Shown here piece by piece: positions 50,719 through 58,745 of a stretch of 64,000 nt of DNA. The stretch spans positions 310,001 to 374,000 of the forward strand of contig JAOZGR010000001.1 in the NCBI GenBank assembly GCA_027491485.1, in the 5' to 3' direction. Each line of letters opens with the position of its first letter. Position 1 is the stretch's first letter. A program made the position numbers and the translations under genes. This DNA comes from Thermoproteota archaeon. GTDB lineage: Archaea > Korarchaeota > Korarchaeia > Korarchaeales > Korarchaeaceae. A model generated the notes under the pieces. It saw only the letters and a program-made list of their open reading frames with translations. It was not told where the DNA came from and did no database searches.

Positions 50719-53115
50719 TTATGAGGTGAATGGTCCCAATAGCTCCGAGATCTTTCTGAACTCCCTTCCGGCAGCCTTGTAGAATTTGGAGAAGAACTCA
50801 TAGAATGTAAGCCTTGTAGCTTGTATGAAGGATAGCATGCCCTCTAGACCCATAACTGCTATGTTCATGAAGGCAAAGCCTATCAGTGAAGCAGGGGACA
50901 GTAGCAGGCCAATGTCCCCCAACATTACTATTTCCTTTCCCACTATTATCTGAGCAGTGAGAACTCCAAAGACCTCGTGAATCACTGCGAAAGCGGCAAG
51001 CCTTATATATGAAAGGGAGTTGCTTAGTAAAGCCAGAGTGCTTTCTAAGAACGTTGCTATTGCCTCGGAAGCCCCTTCTCCTACACCGTGTCCTTCTTTT
51101 ATGGACTTGACTATAGGTGAAAGTACTGTTATGAATAGTGGTACGACCATGGCTTGGAATAAGGGATCTGTCAGAGTCCCTCCTATGTCGGCGTTATTCC
51201 TAATTGTCGCAAAGACGGCACCTGCGTACATGATAAGAGTAGCAAGCCCCTTGTACTCGAAGAGCGCTGCAAACACATCTCCCTCTATTAGCTTATTTAT
51301 CGTATTCATGACGAATCCCACCATCATTTCTAACGCTCCGAATATCAGAGCTACCGCCATAAGCTTAGTAGTATCGTGCAGCGGACTGATTATTGGTTCA
51401 GTGAACTCGATAAAGAATATCATTCCGTAGAGATAGCCAAAGAATGCTGCTGCTATTCCTGAATAGATAAGAAGACCTGCAAGTTCCTTTAAAGCACCTC
51501 TAGACTTACTATAGAGTACTGCGCCGAAGAGAGCAAGCGTTAACCCATGACCTACATCTCCGTACATCATACCAAACATCAAGGGGAAGAACAGTGCTGT
51601 TATGGCAGTTGGGTCTAACTCATATATTGAAGGGAGACCATATAGCCGGTGGGTTAGCAGAGTAACCGGTTTCAATATATTTGGCAGCTTGATCTTTGAA
51701 GGTGTTCCTTCTGCTCTCTTTACCTCTTCAAACTCAACTGCTATATAGTTCCGAAGCTTGTTCCTAAGATCCCTTTCGAATTTCTCCTTTGTTTTTACTG
51801 GAACCCAGCCTGATACGACGGCCACCTCTTCTCCTTGATATATCATTGTTTTTAATTTCTGTAATAGAGCTTTAGGTCTTATGTTAAGGGCTATTGAAGC
51901 CAGCTGAGATGCGATTTCAATTATCTGCTTCCTTAGTTTTTCTATTTCCTCCTCGAGCTTCCCTCTCTCCTCCTTCTTGCTGAGCTTCCTTAGTTTTTCT
52001 ATTTCCTCCTCGAGCTTCCCTCTCTCTGATATAATCGGCTTAGCGCTCTCTATAAGTTCCAATACGCGTTGCTCAGCCTCGCCAGCAGCTACTACCTTTA
52101 TAGATAGGAGTTCATCCCTTAAGGTCGTGAAATGCTCCCTCATTTCCGTAACTACCTTCTTAATATCCATTAGTTTTCTTCTAATCAGGGATTCTTTTGC
52201 CTTTATCTCGTCTTCAAGTTGGGCGATCTGCTGGGTTACTTTAGCTATAGCTGGCTCTCTCTCCGCCAATATTGGGCTTAGCTCAGGTACTCTCCTCACG
52301 GTATCTCTCATCTTATTCCACATACTTTCAATAGCCTTCATTTCAGAGAGTTTGTCCTTCTTATCCAGATAGCTCTGTATTTCCTTCCTCGCCTCATTAA
52401 GTAAGGATTCTAGGGCATATATACCCTCCTTAACTTTCTCAAGTTCCTCTCTATTCGGTATCTCGTCTTCTACGCCAGATATTCTATCCTTGATCTCGTT
52501 CAATGATTCAAACGTATTCTTTAGGATCTCATTTACATCACTTACTGACATCGACGGGTCCAAGGTAGCATTAATCAAAGAAGATGTCCTGAAAATGTTC
52601 TTATCGATCTCTAGCAGGTATCTTCCTAGTCTTAGCTTCGATGGATCCTCTTCTGTTATTTCTAGGGCTGCTGCGTAGTACTCCTTTATCTTCAACTCTA
52701 GTTCGGTGATTTTTTCCTCTAACTCCTTTATCTTACTCTCTCTTTCCTTCAATAGTGATCTTGCCTTCTTTGCTAGCTCAAGTTCTTTCTGCAGAGATAA
52801 GTATTTGCCTACCAAATCATCTAAGACGGAGATAAGTTCCTTATACCCCTGTTCAGATCTAGCACTCTTAGCTTTAGCCAATATTTCTTCAATTGATATC
52901 CCTGATAACGCACAAGTTCTTTCTAGAGCCCTTATGATCTCGTCATATGTATCTAGATTGGTAGTCTCTACATCTTCGGGAGGTTTGATGCCGGGGAGCC
53001 CCTCGGGTGGTTCAACGTGGACATCGTCAAATTCCATTAGAGCCGCCGCGAGATCATCTACATGCAGTTTAGTTGTGTAAGCATAGAATCTGACTACTTT
53101 CTCTGGTTTAAGCAT
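50719..53115 (-). CDS. atpI: A-type ATP synthase subunit I (a-subunit homologue)
   Basis: Membrane stator and ion channel subunit, 798 residues, about 100 longer than many archaeal forms. The N-terminal half is a long coiled-coil cytoplasmic part; the C-terminal half has 7-8 membrane helices, with the conserved channel arginine in LSNSLSYIRLAAFAV. GMMYGDVGHGLTLALFG opens the membrane part. ATG 53115 follows GGTGATC; a GTG lies at 53124. A 57-bp tandem duplication enlarges the coiled coil. Confidence 0.95.
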   Translation of the reverse strand: MLKPEKVVRFYAYTTKLHVDDLAAALMEFDDVHVEPPEGLPGIKPPEDVETTNLDTYDEIIRALERTCALSGISIEEILAKAKSARSEQGYKELISVLDDLVGKYLSLQKELELAKKARSLLKERESKIKELEEKITELELKIKEYYAAALEITEEDPSKLRLGRYLLEIDKNIFRTSSLINATLDPSMSVSDVNEILKNTFESLNEIKDRISGVEDEIPNREELEKVKEGIYALESLLNEARKEIQSYLDKKDKLSEMKAIESMWNKMRDTVRRVPELSPILAEREPAIAKVTQQIAQLEDEIKAKESLIRRKLMDIKKVVTEMREHFTTLRDELLSIKVVAAGEAEQRVLELIESAKPIISERGKLEEEIEKLRKLSKKEERGKLEEEIEKLRKQIIEIASQLASIALNIRPKALLQKLKTMIYQGEEVAVVSGWVPVKTKEKFERDLRNKLRNYIAVEFEEVKRAEGTPSKIKLPNILKPVTLLTHRLYGLPSIYELDPTAITALFFPLMFGMMYGDVGHGLTLALFGAVLYSKSRGALKELAGLLIYSGIAAAFFGYLYGMIFFIEFTEPIISPLHDTTKLMAVALIFGALEMMVGFVMNTINKLIEGDVFAALFEYKGLATLIMYAGAVFATIRNNADIGGTLTDPLFQAMVVPLFITVLSPIVKSIKEGHGVGEGASEAIATFLESTLALLSNSLSYIRLAAFAVIHEVFGVLTAQIIVGKEIVMLGDIGLLLSPASLIGFAFMNIAVMGLEGMLSFIQATRLTFYEFFSKFYKAAGREFRKISELLGPFTS
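51927..52026. repeat. Tandem direct repeat (43 identical bases, 57-bp period) inside atpI
   Basis: Bases 51927-51969 are repeated exactly at 51984-52026. The period of 57 bases keeps the frame and encodes a 19-residue coiled-coil unit (ERGKLEEEIEKLRK core) twice. Identity at the nucleotide level, including silent positions, suggests a recent duplication. Confidence 0.97.
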
Positions 53116-53194
53116 GGGGATCACCTTTGTAGGGTCAAGTTAGGTGAGCCCCTTTTATTAAAAAATGATTACAGTTTGGATTAAGAGAAGAGGT

Positions 53195-54565
53195 ATGAGA
53201 CTAATCCTCACGGTGGGAACTAGGCCTGAGATAATCAAGATGGCCCCGATATACGAAATAATGGACCGTGTAAAGGAAATAGAGGTTTTACTCGTACATA
53301 CTGGGCAACATTATGACTGGGAAATGAGTGAGGTTTTCTTTAAGGACCTAGGAGTGCCAGAGCCAGATGTAGAACTTGGAGTTGGTTCAGGGAGTCAATT
53401 AGCTCAGACATCTGGCGTCATAGATAAAATGGAAAGAGTGTTTAGAAGCTATGAGCCGGATGGTGTACTCTCAGTTGGTGATACTAACTCCGTCCTTGGA
53501 ACGGCTATAGCATCATCCAAGATGGAGATCCCATTTATACATGTTGAGTCTGGACTGAGGAGTTACGACTTCACGATGCCTGAGGAGATAAATAGAAGAA
53601 TTGCCGATCATCTTGCCTCAATTAATTTTTCTCCTACCTTAGGGGCGTTTTCTAACCTTTTAGAGGAGGGATATCCCGTAGAAAGGGTTTTTCTTAGTGG
53701 TAATACGATAGTAGACGCGGTTATGAAGGTACAAGAATTGGTAGGCAGGTCTAATATACTTAGAGAGTTGGGAATCTCTGAAGATGAGCTACTGATGACC
53801 GTTACAGTCCACAGAAAGGAAAATACTGATTATGAACATAGGATGCTAGGAATTCTGAAGGCCATCAAGGAGCTAGATGACTTAACTATAGTGTGGCCCC
53901 TGCATCCGCGTACCCTAAAGAGGCTGAAGGAGTATGATCTGTTAAGAGATTTAAAAGCCATGGATCATGTGATATTAACCGATCCTCTTGGTTATTTGGA
54001 CTTCTTAAAGCTACTTTCGTCTTCTCACGTTGTTGCAACAGATTCTGGCGGTGTTCAAGAGGAATCTGTAACTTTAAGAGTCCCTTGTGTTATTCTCAGA
54101 AATAATACTGAGAGACCGGAGCTAATCGAGCTGGGGATTGGTAGAATTGCTGGCACTAATCCAGCATCAATTATATCCTCGGTAAGGGATTTTGTATATA
54201 GCGAAAAAATGAGGACTAAGCTTGAGAAACTGCCTAATCCTTATGGAGATGGCACTGCAGCCAAGGTTATCGTAGATGTTCTAAGAAGAATATGGGATTT
54301 GAGAGCAATTAGACACGAATCACCATACTTTAGAGGAGGATCCCCGCACTACATAGCCTTTAAGGTCCCGGAGAATTTAGTAGGGATTACTGTAGCTAGA
54401 TTTCAGGAGATGACTGGATATGAAGTTGTCAGCATCTATAATGCCTCTGGAAAGGCTGTCTTTTTCGATCTAAGTAAGCCATTCTTAAGAGGAGAAGTAG
54501 TTAGAGTTAGGGGTGATCCATATAATTTCCAGAAAGTTGTTAAATTGATGAGGGAGAGAAGATGA
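53195..54565 (+). CDS. wecB: UDP-GlcNAc 2-epimerase (WecB-like) with extra C-terminal TrkA-C-like domain
   Basis: Epimerises UDP-GlcNAc to UDP-ManNAc. LTVGTRPEIIKMAPIYE, LVHTGQHYDWEMSE, HVESGLRSYD, VTVHRKENT and ATDSGGVQEESVTL are diagnostic; the catalytic domain ends near residue 365. About 90 extra residues follow. Of these, 384-456 (FKVPENLVGITVARFQ, VVSIYNASGKAV, RGEVVRVRGDPYNFQKVV) resemble the TrkA-C/RCK-C ligand-binding fold. ATG 53195 was chosen because the TATA-like TTTATTAAA near 53155 would place transcription start downstream of the ATG at 53165. Confidence 0.88.
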   Translation: MRLILTVGTRPEIIKMAPIYEIMDRVKEIEVLLVHTGQHYDWEMSEVFFKDLGVPEPDVELGVGSGSQLAQTSGVIDKMERVFRSYEPDGVLSVGDTNSVLGTAIASSKMEIPFIHVESGLRSYDFTMPEEINRRIADHLASINFSPTLGAFSNLLEEGYPVERVFLSGNTIVDAVMKVQELVGRSNILRELGISEDELLMTVTVHRKENTDYEHRMLGILKAIKELDDLTIVWPLHPRTLKRLKEYDLLRDLKAMDHVILTDPLGYLDFLKLLSSSHVVATDSGGVQEESVTLRVPCVILRNNTERPELIELGIGRIAGTNPASIISSVRDFVYSEKMRTKLEKLPNPYGDGTAAKVIVDVLRRIWDLRAIRHESPYFRGGSPHYIAFKVPENLVGITVARFQEMTGYEVVSIYNASGKAVFFDLSKPFLRGEVVRVRGDPYNFQKVVKLMRERR

Positions 54566-54801
54566 GTCCCTTAGAAGTCATTGGATTATTACTTATAGTG
54601 TGTGGCGTAATACTAATTTTAGTGGCTTTACTCCTTCCTAGGAGGAGATTCGGCGACTATAGCGTTGGGGGGATTATACTTGTCGGGCCTATCCCAATAA
54701 TATTTGGCAAGAATATCAAAACATCCCTGTTAATAGTGCTAATAGTCGCATCATTAATGATGATGCTATTCATAGCAGTACTCATGGGTGTATGGAAATG
54801 A
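54562..54801 (+). CDS. DUF131-family small membrane protein (first copy)
   Basis: 79 residues with two hydrophobic helices around a short loop, GGIILVGPIPIIFGKNIKTS, the DUF131 hallmark. Function is unknown. It overlaps the epimerase stop by 4 bases and a second DUF131 gene by 10 bases. Confidence 0.82.
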   Translation: MSPLEVIGLLLIVCGVILILVALLLPRRRFGDYSVGGIILVGPIPIIFGKNIKTSLLIVLIVASLMMMLFIAVLMGVWK

Positions 54802-55091
54802 GTGAGGTCTTGGATGAGGGCATTATAGTTAGGACTTTCCTCGTATTCTTAGGAGTTTCCATGATAATAATGGGCATTATGGCTCTTACTATCTCATTAT
54901 CAGCACAAACACTAGAAGAGAGTAAAGGAGGTAGTTTTGTAGTTATCATCGGACCTTTCTTCTTAGCTATGGGTAAAGATATACCTCTTTACATTACAGT
55001 CGTTCTCATCGCGGTATCATTAATTTTAATCCTCCTCCTAGTCCTCTATTCAAAGAGATTCTTGAAGGTGGTTGAAAGTGGGACGAGTTGA
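54792..55091 (+). CDS. DUF131-family small membrane protein (second copy)
   Basis: 99 residues. The central segment SFVVIIGPFFLAMGKDIPLY corresponds to the DUF131 loop of the first copy but with Gly-Pro-Phe-Phe in place of Gly-Pro-Ile-Pro. Two to three hydrophobic helices. It overlaps both neighbours, so the four genes from the epimerase to hexulose-phosphate synthase are probably one transcript. ATG 54792 or 54798. Confidence 0.75.
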   Translation: MEMSEVLDEGIIVRTFLVFLGVSMIIMGIMALTISLSAQTLEESKGGSFVVIIGPFFLAMGKDIPLYITVVLIAVSLILILLLVLYSKRFLKVVESGTS

Positions 55092-55707
55092 GGTTTTCCT
55101 CTCATTAGACCTTACCTCACTTAAAGAAGCTCTAAAGATAGCAAGGGATGCGAGAGAAGCAGGGTTTAGGGAATTCGAAGCTGGTACACCCCTAATAAAG
55201 TCTGAAGGTATAATAGCAGTTAGATTGCTCAGAGAAGAGTTCCCGAATTCTAAAATATTCGCAGATATGAAGACCATAGATACAGGTTCCCTAGAGGCAT
55301 CATTGGCCTTTAGTGCTGGTGCTGACATAATGAGTGTAATGGCTGCATCTCCCAGTGAGACAATAAAGGAAGCCGTCAAGACTGCTGAAAGTTGGGGAAG
55401 AGAAGTTCTAGTAGATACCTTGGGGATTAAAGACGTTGTAGGGAGAATTAAGGAGCTTGCTGAGCTGGGAATTCATAGGATTTGCCTCCACAAAGGTATC
55501 GATGAGGGAATATTCCTTGAATTCGAGTTGGTTGACCAATTAAGAGAACTTGGTATAAAGATAGGAGTAGCTGGAGGTATTAGCTCCTCGACCATAAAGG
55601 AAGTGGTATCTAGGGCCGATTTTGTTATGGTTGGCAGGGCTATAACAAAATCGGAAAATCCCAAAGAAAGTGCAAGAGAGATATTAAGGGTTGTGGGGCT
55701 TACTTAA
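55072..55707 (+). CDS. hxlA: 3-hexulose-6-phosphate synthase-like (OMP decarboxylase superfamily)
   Basis: TIM-barrel aldolase of 211 residues joining formaldehyde and ribulose 5-phosphate, or the reverse, which supplies ribulose 5-phosphate in archaea lacking the pentose phosphate route. FREFEAGTPLIKSEGI, IFADMKTIDTGSLEA (DxKxxD) and LHKGID are characteristic. The partner PHI isomerase is not seen here. TTG 55072 overlaps the DUF131 gene by 20 bases. It converges on lhr with an 8-base overlap. Confidence 0.87.
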   Translation: MKVGRVEVFLSLDLTSLKEALKIARDAREAGFREFEAGTPLIKSEGIIAVRLLREEFPNSKIFADMKTIDTGSLEASLAFSAGADIMSVMAASPSETIKEAVKTAESWGREVLVDTLGIKDVVGRIKELAELGIHRICLHKGIDEGIFLEFELVDQLRELGIKIGVAGGISSSTIKEVVSRADFVMVGRAITKSENPKESAREILRVVGLT

Positions 55708-58594
55708 CTTTACGTCTTCTTCTCTTCTTCATTGTTAACTTCCTTTTTATTGCTTCTGTTTCGATCTTAGCTAGTTCCGATAGAAATTCTTCTGTTAGAA
55801 CTTCATGTGTTGCTAAGAGTTTATCTATGTCTATGGGGTCGATGCCCCTTGCAGCCATTGCCACTATTGCTATAACTCCGTACCTCTCAGCTAGTATTCC
55901 AAATTCGTATGCTCTATTTGCCAGTTCCCAGTCTCCTACAGATGGCCTCCCCTTCTTTCTTGATTCATCTATATACTGTCTTGCCTCGGCGGCCCAGTAA
56001 CCAGAAAGAGCGGCTATCCTTCTACTATTACACTTAGGACATTTAGGAACCTCTCCCATATCCACTATGCTAGATACATTTGTTTCCATGCTCCATTGCC
56101 AGCATTCAGAGCAAACCAAGGTGATCTGTTGAGATAGTATCCTATATTTAAAGCTCTCTAATAGCTTCCTAGTCAGCTCAGGAGGGGGGATTATCTCTAA
56201 TGGAAGACCGGACCTCTCTAGCCCAAGCATAGATATAGGACTTGGTCCCTTCTTCTCGGAAATTATAACTCTAACTTTTCCTCCTCTTATCTTATTCAAC
56301 AAGTCAATAGTCCCTGATAAATCGAAATCCTTAGTCATAGTCTCCCTAAGGGCCTCGCTGTATACTGGAGTTCCCTCGTATGCCTTAGCTAACTTGTTTA
56401 AGCTTATCACCTTAGAACTAGCTGTTCCTCTGATCAGACCCATTCTCTTAGCTACTTGGAGAAGCCTCATCCTGAAATACACGCTATTCTCTATGGCTCT
56501 TACTATGACGTCTTCATAAGGACTATTAAGAAGTATCTGAAAAGCCTTCTTGACCGTTTCGTCGCTAACCCCCATTATGACTATCCTATATGGGTCCTCA
56601 GAGACCCTTACTCCCACTTTGAATTCGCTGGTTATTACATGGGAGAGTGCCCTGCCTAGTGTTCTGTTCACTAAGCTTCCACCTACGATATGTACTACCG
56701 TGCCGGAACCTGATATCCTCTCTATTACTATCAGTTCATCAGTAGGGACCGTGTATCCTCTCTCTATATGCTCTACTAATGTAACAATAGCTCTTCTAAG
56801 TCCATCTTCATCTGAAGAGGGGTATCTACCTACTATCTCCAAAAGTTTTTTATTTAGATTGTTTTTTGCGTAAGACTCAGCTATCTCTCTTCTTATCCTC
56901 CCTACCTCTTCTGCGACTTCTCTGGGAACTGGTAGCTGCTCTCCGATCCAGCTAGGTATTGCCCCTACTGGATCAAATACTTGTTCCACGAAGACCCTGC
57001 CACCCTCTATACGGTTTACCTTCCATACAGATCCTCTGAAGACAAATTTTATTCCAGGCGCTAGGTATTCTAGGACGAACACCTCATCGAGCTGGCCTAT
57101 ATAGAACCCCGTTGTCTCATCTATTACAGGATAGGAGGCAATGTCAGGAATTGTAGATACATTACCAAAGAAGTATTCATACACATGACTCCCTCGGAAT
57201 AGTTTCAGCCTCTCATTGGGATCTAGCCAGACGATCCTCGGCCAAGCTCTTGACATGAAGCTGAATAACTCCCTGCACTCATCTAGTGAAAGTCTCCTGT
57301 AAGGCCATGATCTCTTAGCTAAGTCTACTAATTCCTCTAAGTAGATGGATCCTTCTCTAAGTAGGAGACCTACTGTCTGATGATATAAAACATCATAAGA
57401 CTTCTCAAAAGGTCTGATCTCTTCTAACTCTCCTTCCAGCGCTCTTCTAGCTAAGACAATAGATTCCATATAATCATCAGAGTCTTGGGCGACTATGACT
57501 CCCCTAGCTATCCTACCTGGACCATGGCCTGATCTTCCTATCCTTTGTACGAGCTTCATGGCTTGGCGAGGAGAGCCGTACTGCAGGACTATATCTACAT
57601 GTCCTACATCTATACCCAATTCCAAAGAACTTGTGCTTATGACAGCAGATAGTTCTCCGTGTCTTAGCAAGGATTCACTTTCTACTCTAGCGTCTTTTGA
57701 TAGTGAGCTGTGGTGGACATGAACCCTCATCTCCTCAAATAGCTTCTTCATCCTATAGCCTAACGCCTCAGCCATTGACCTAGTATTTGTAAAGACTATA
57801 GCAGAGGTAGAATCCTTAATAAAATCTCTGAGAACCCTTATCCTTGCCATTACCTCTGGTTCTAGCAGAAATTTCCTTGATGCATCTATATCCTCTCTTT
57901 TCGGCTCGGGATAGACAACTCTTATCTCCATCCTCCTACTTTCATGAGAAACCAGCACTTCTCCCTCGCCCTCAGGTGAGAAATATTGATATGCTAGCTG
58001 GGGATTTCCCAGTGATGCTGAAAGCATTATCCTCTGAATTCTATTTTTTGTTAGCCTTTGAAGTCTTTCAAGCGATAAAGATAGTTGGGCTCCTCTCTTA
58101 TCGTCTAAAAGCTCATGGACCTCGTCTATTATCACATAACGGATGCTTTCAAGCCATTTAGATATCTTAGGTCCTGTTAAAACAATCAATAGCGTCTCGG
58201 GGGTAGTAATTAATATATCGGGCGGGCTAATGGTCTGTTTTGACCTCTCTGATCTTGAAGTATCTCCATGCCTCACTCCCACTGAGAAGCCACAAGCATC
58301 TGACCAGTAAGTCACTCTGTTTTCTAAATCCCTATTGAGAGCCCTTAGAGGGGTAACATAGAGCACCTTAAATCCTATCTCTTTATGTGAAAACTGCATC
58401 ATATTGGTTAATACTGGCCAAAGGGCGGCTTCTGTTTTTCCGGACCCAGTAGGAGCCACTAAGAGAGCGCTCTTTCCTTCAAGAATTTTGGGGATAGCAA
58501 TCCTCTGTATCTCCGTCAATTCCTTAATTCCCTTCTTTTTTATAGCTGATCTAAGACATTCTGGAAATAGATTAAAAATATCTTTCGTTTTCAT
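55700..58594 (-). CDS. lhr: Lhr-type ATP-dependent helicase
   Basis: 964-residue superfamily 2 helicase. Motif I VAPTGSGKTEAA, motif II IIDEVHELLDD, motif III LSASLG, and motif VI QRIGRSGHGPG are clear, followed by the Lhr winged-helix and core domains, and a C-terminal zinc-binding segment (CSECWQWS...CPKCNSRR). Archaeal Lhr unwinds RNA:DNA or forked DNA in repair. ATG 58594. Confidence 0.92.
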   Translation of the reverse strand: MKTKDIFNLFPECLRSAIKKKGIKELTEIQRIAIPKILEGKSALLVAPTGSGKTEAALWPVLTNMMQFSHKEIGFKVLYVTPLRALNRDLENRVTYWSDACGFSVGVRHGDTSRSERSKQTISPPDILITTPETLLIVLTGPKISKWLESIRYVIIDEVHELLDDKRGAQLSLSLERLQRLTKNRIQRIMLSASLGNPQLAYQYFSPEGEGEVLVSHESRRMEIRVVYPEPKREDIDASRKFLLEPEVMARIRVLRDFIKDSTSAIVFTNTRSMAEALGYRMKKLFEEMRVHVHHSSLSKDARVESESLLRHGELSAVISTSSLELGIDVGHVDIVLQYGSPRQAMKLVQRIGRSGHGPGRIARGVIVAQDSDDYMESIVLARRALEGELEEIRPFEKSYDVLYHQTVGLLLREGSIYLEELVDLAKRSWPYRRLSLDECRELFSFMSRAWPRIVWLDPNERLKLFRGSHVYEYFFGNVSTIPDIASYPVIDETTGFYIGQLDEVFVLEYLAPGIKFVFRGSVWKVNRIEGGRVFVEQVFDPVGAIPSWIGEQLPVPREVAEEVGRIRREIAESYAKNNLNKKLLEIVGRYPSSDEDGLRRAIVTLVEHIERGYTVPTDELIVIERISGSGTVVHIVGGSLVNRTLGRALSHVITSEFKVGVRVSEDPYRIVIMGVSDETVKKAFQILLNSPYEDVIVRAIENSVYFRMRLLQVAKRMGLIRGTASSKVISLNKLAKAYEGTPVYSEALRETMTKDFDLSGTIDLLNKIRGGKVRVIISEKKGPSPISMLGLERSGLPLEIIPPPELTRKLLESFKYRILSQQITLVCSECWQWSMETNVSSIVDMGEVPKCPKCNSRRIAALSGYWAAEARQYIDESRKKGRPSVGDWELANRAYEFGILAERYGVIAIVAMAARGIDPIDIDKLLATHEVLTEEFLSELAKIETEAIKRKLTMKKRRRRKVK

Positions 58595-58650
58595 TTAGCA
58601 ATTTCACCATTAATAATGCTTCCTTCATCTATATGATTACTAAGAGGGAG

Positions 58651-58708
58651 GTTATGCTTGATAAGCTTTTTTAACCCGGACATAATGCCTTATATGGGGA
58701 AGCATAAC
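58651..58708. promoter_or_regulatory. Inverted repeat flanking the thermosome promoter
   Basis: GTTATGCTT (58651-58659) and AAGCATAAC (58700-58708) are perfect 9-base complements. They sit on both sides of TATA-like sequences (TTTTTTAA near 58667 and TTATAT near 58690) upstream of the thermosome gene. This could be a heat-shock operator or a leader hairpin. Confidence 0.45.
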
Positions 58709-58745
58709 ACCAACTTGTGAGAATCCCTAGTAGGAGGTGATCGAT

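Noticed and set aside
51020-51430. Open frames on the + strand inside atpI
   Set aside because: They lie opposite a well-conserved membrane protein and show low-complexity Ser/Ile composition; they are shadow frames.
51927-52026. CRISPR-like repeat
   Set aside because: Only two copies with a 14-base gap, in frame inside a conserved ATP synthase gene; it is a coding duplication.
53165-53194. ATG 53165 as the epimerase start
   Set aside because: A TATA-like element overlaps this position, so transcription would start downstream; the family N-terminus begins at ATG 53195.
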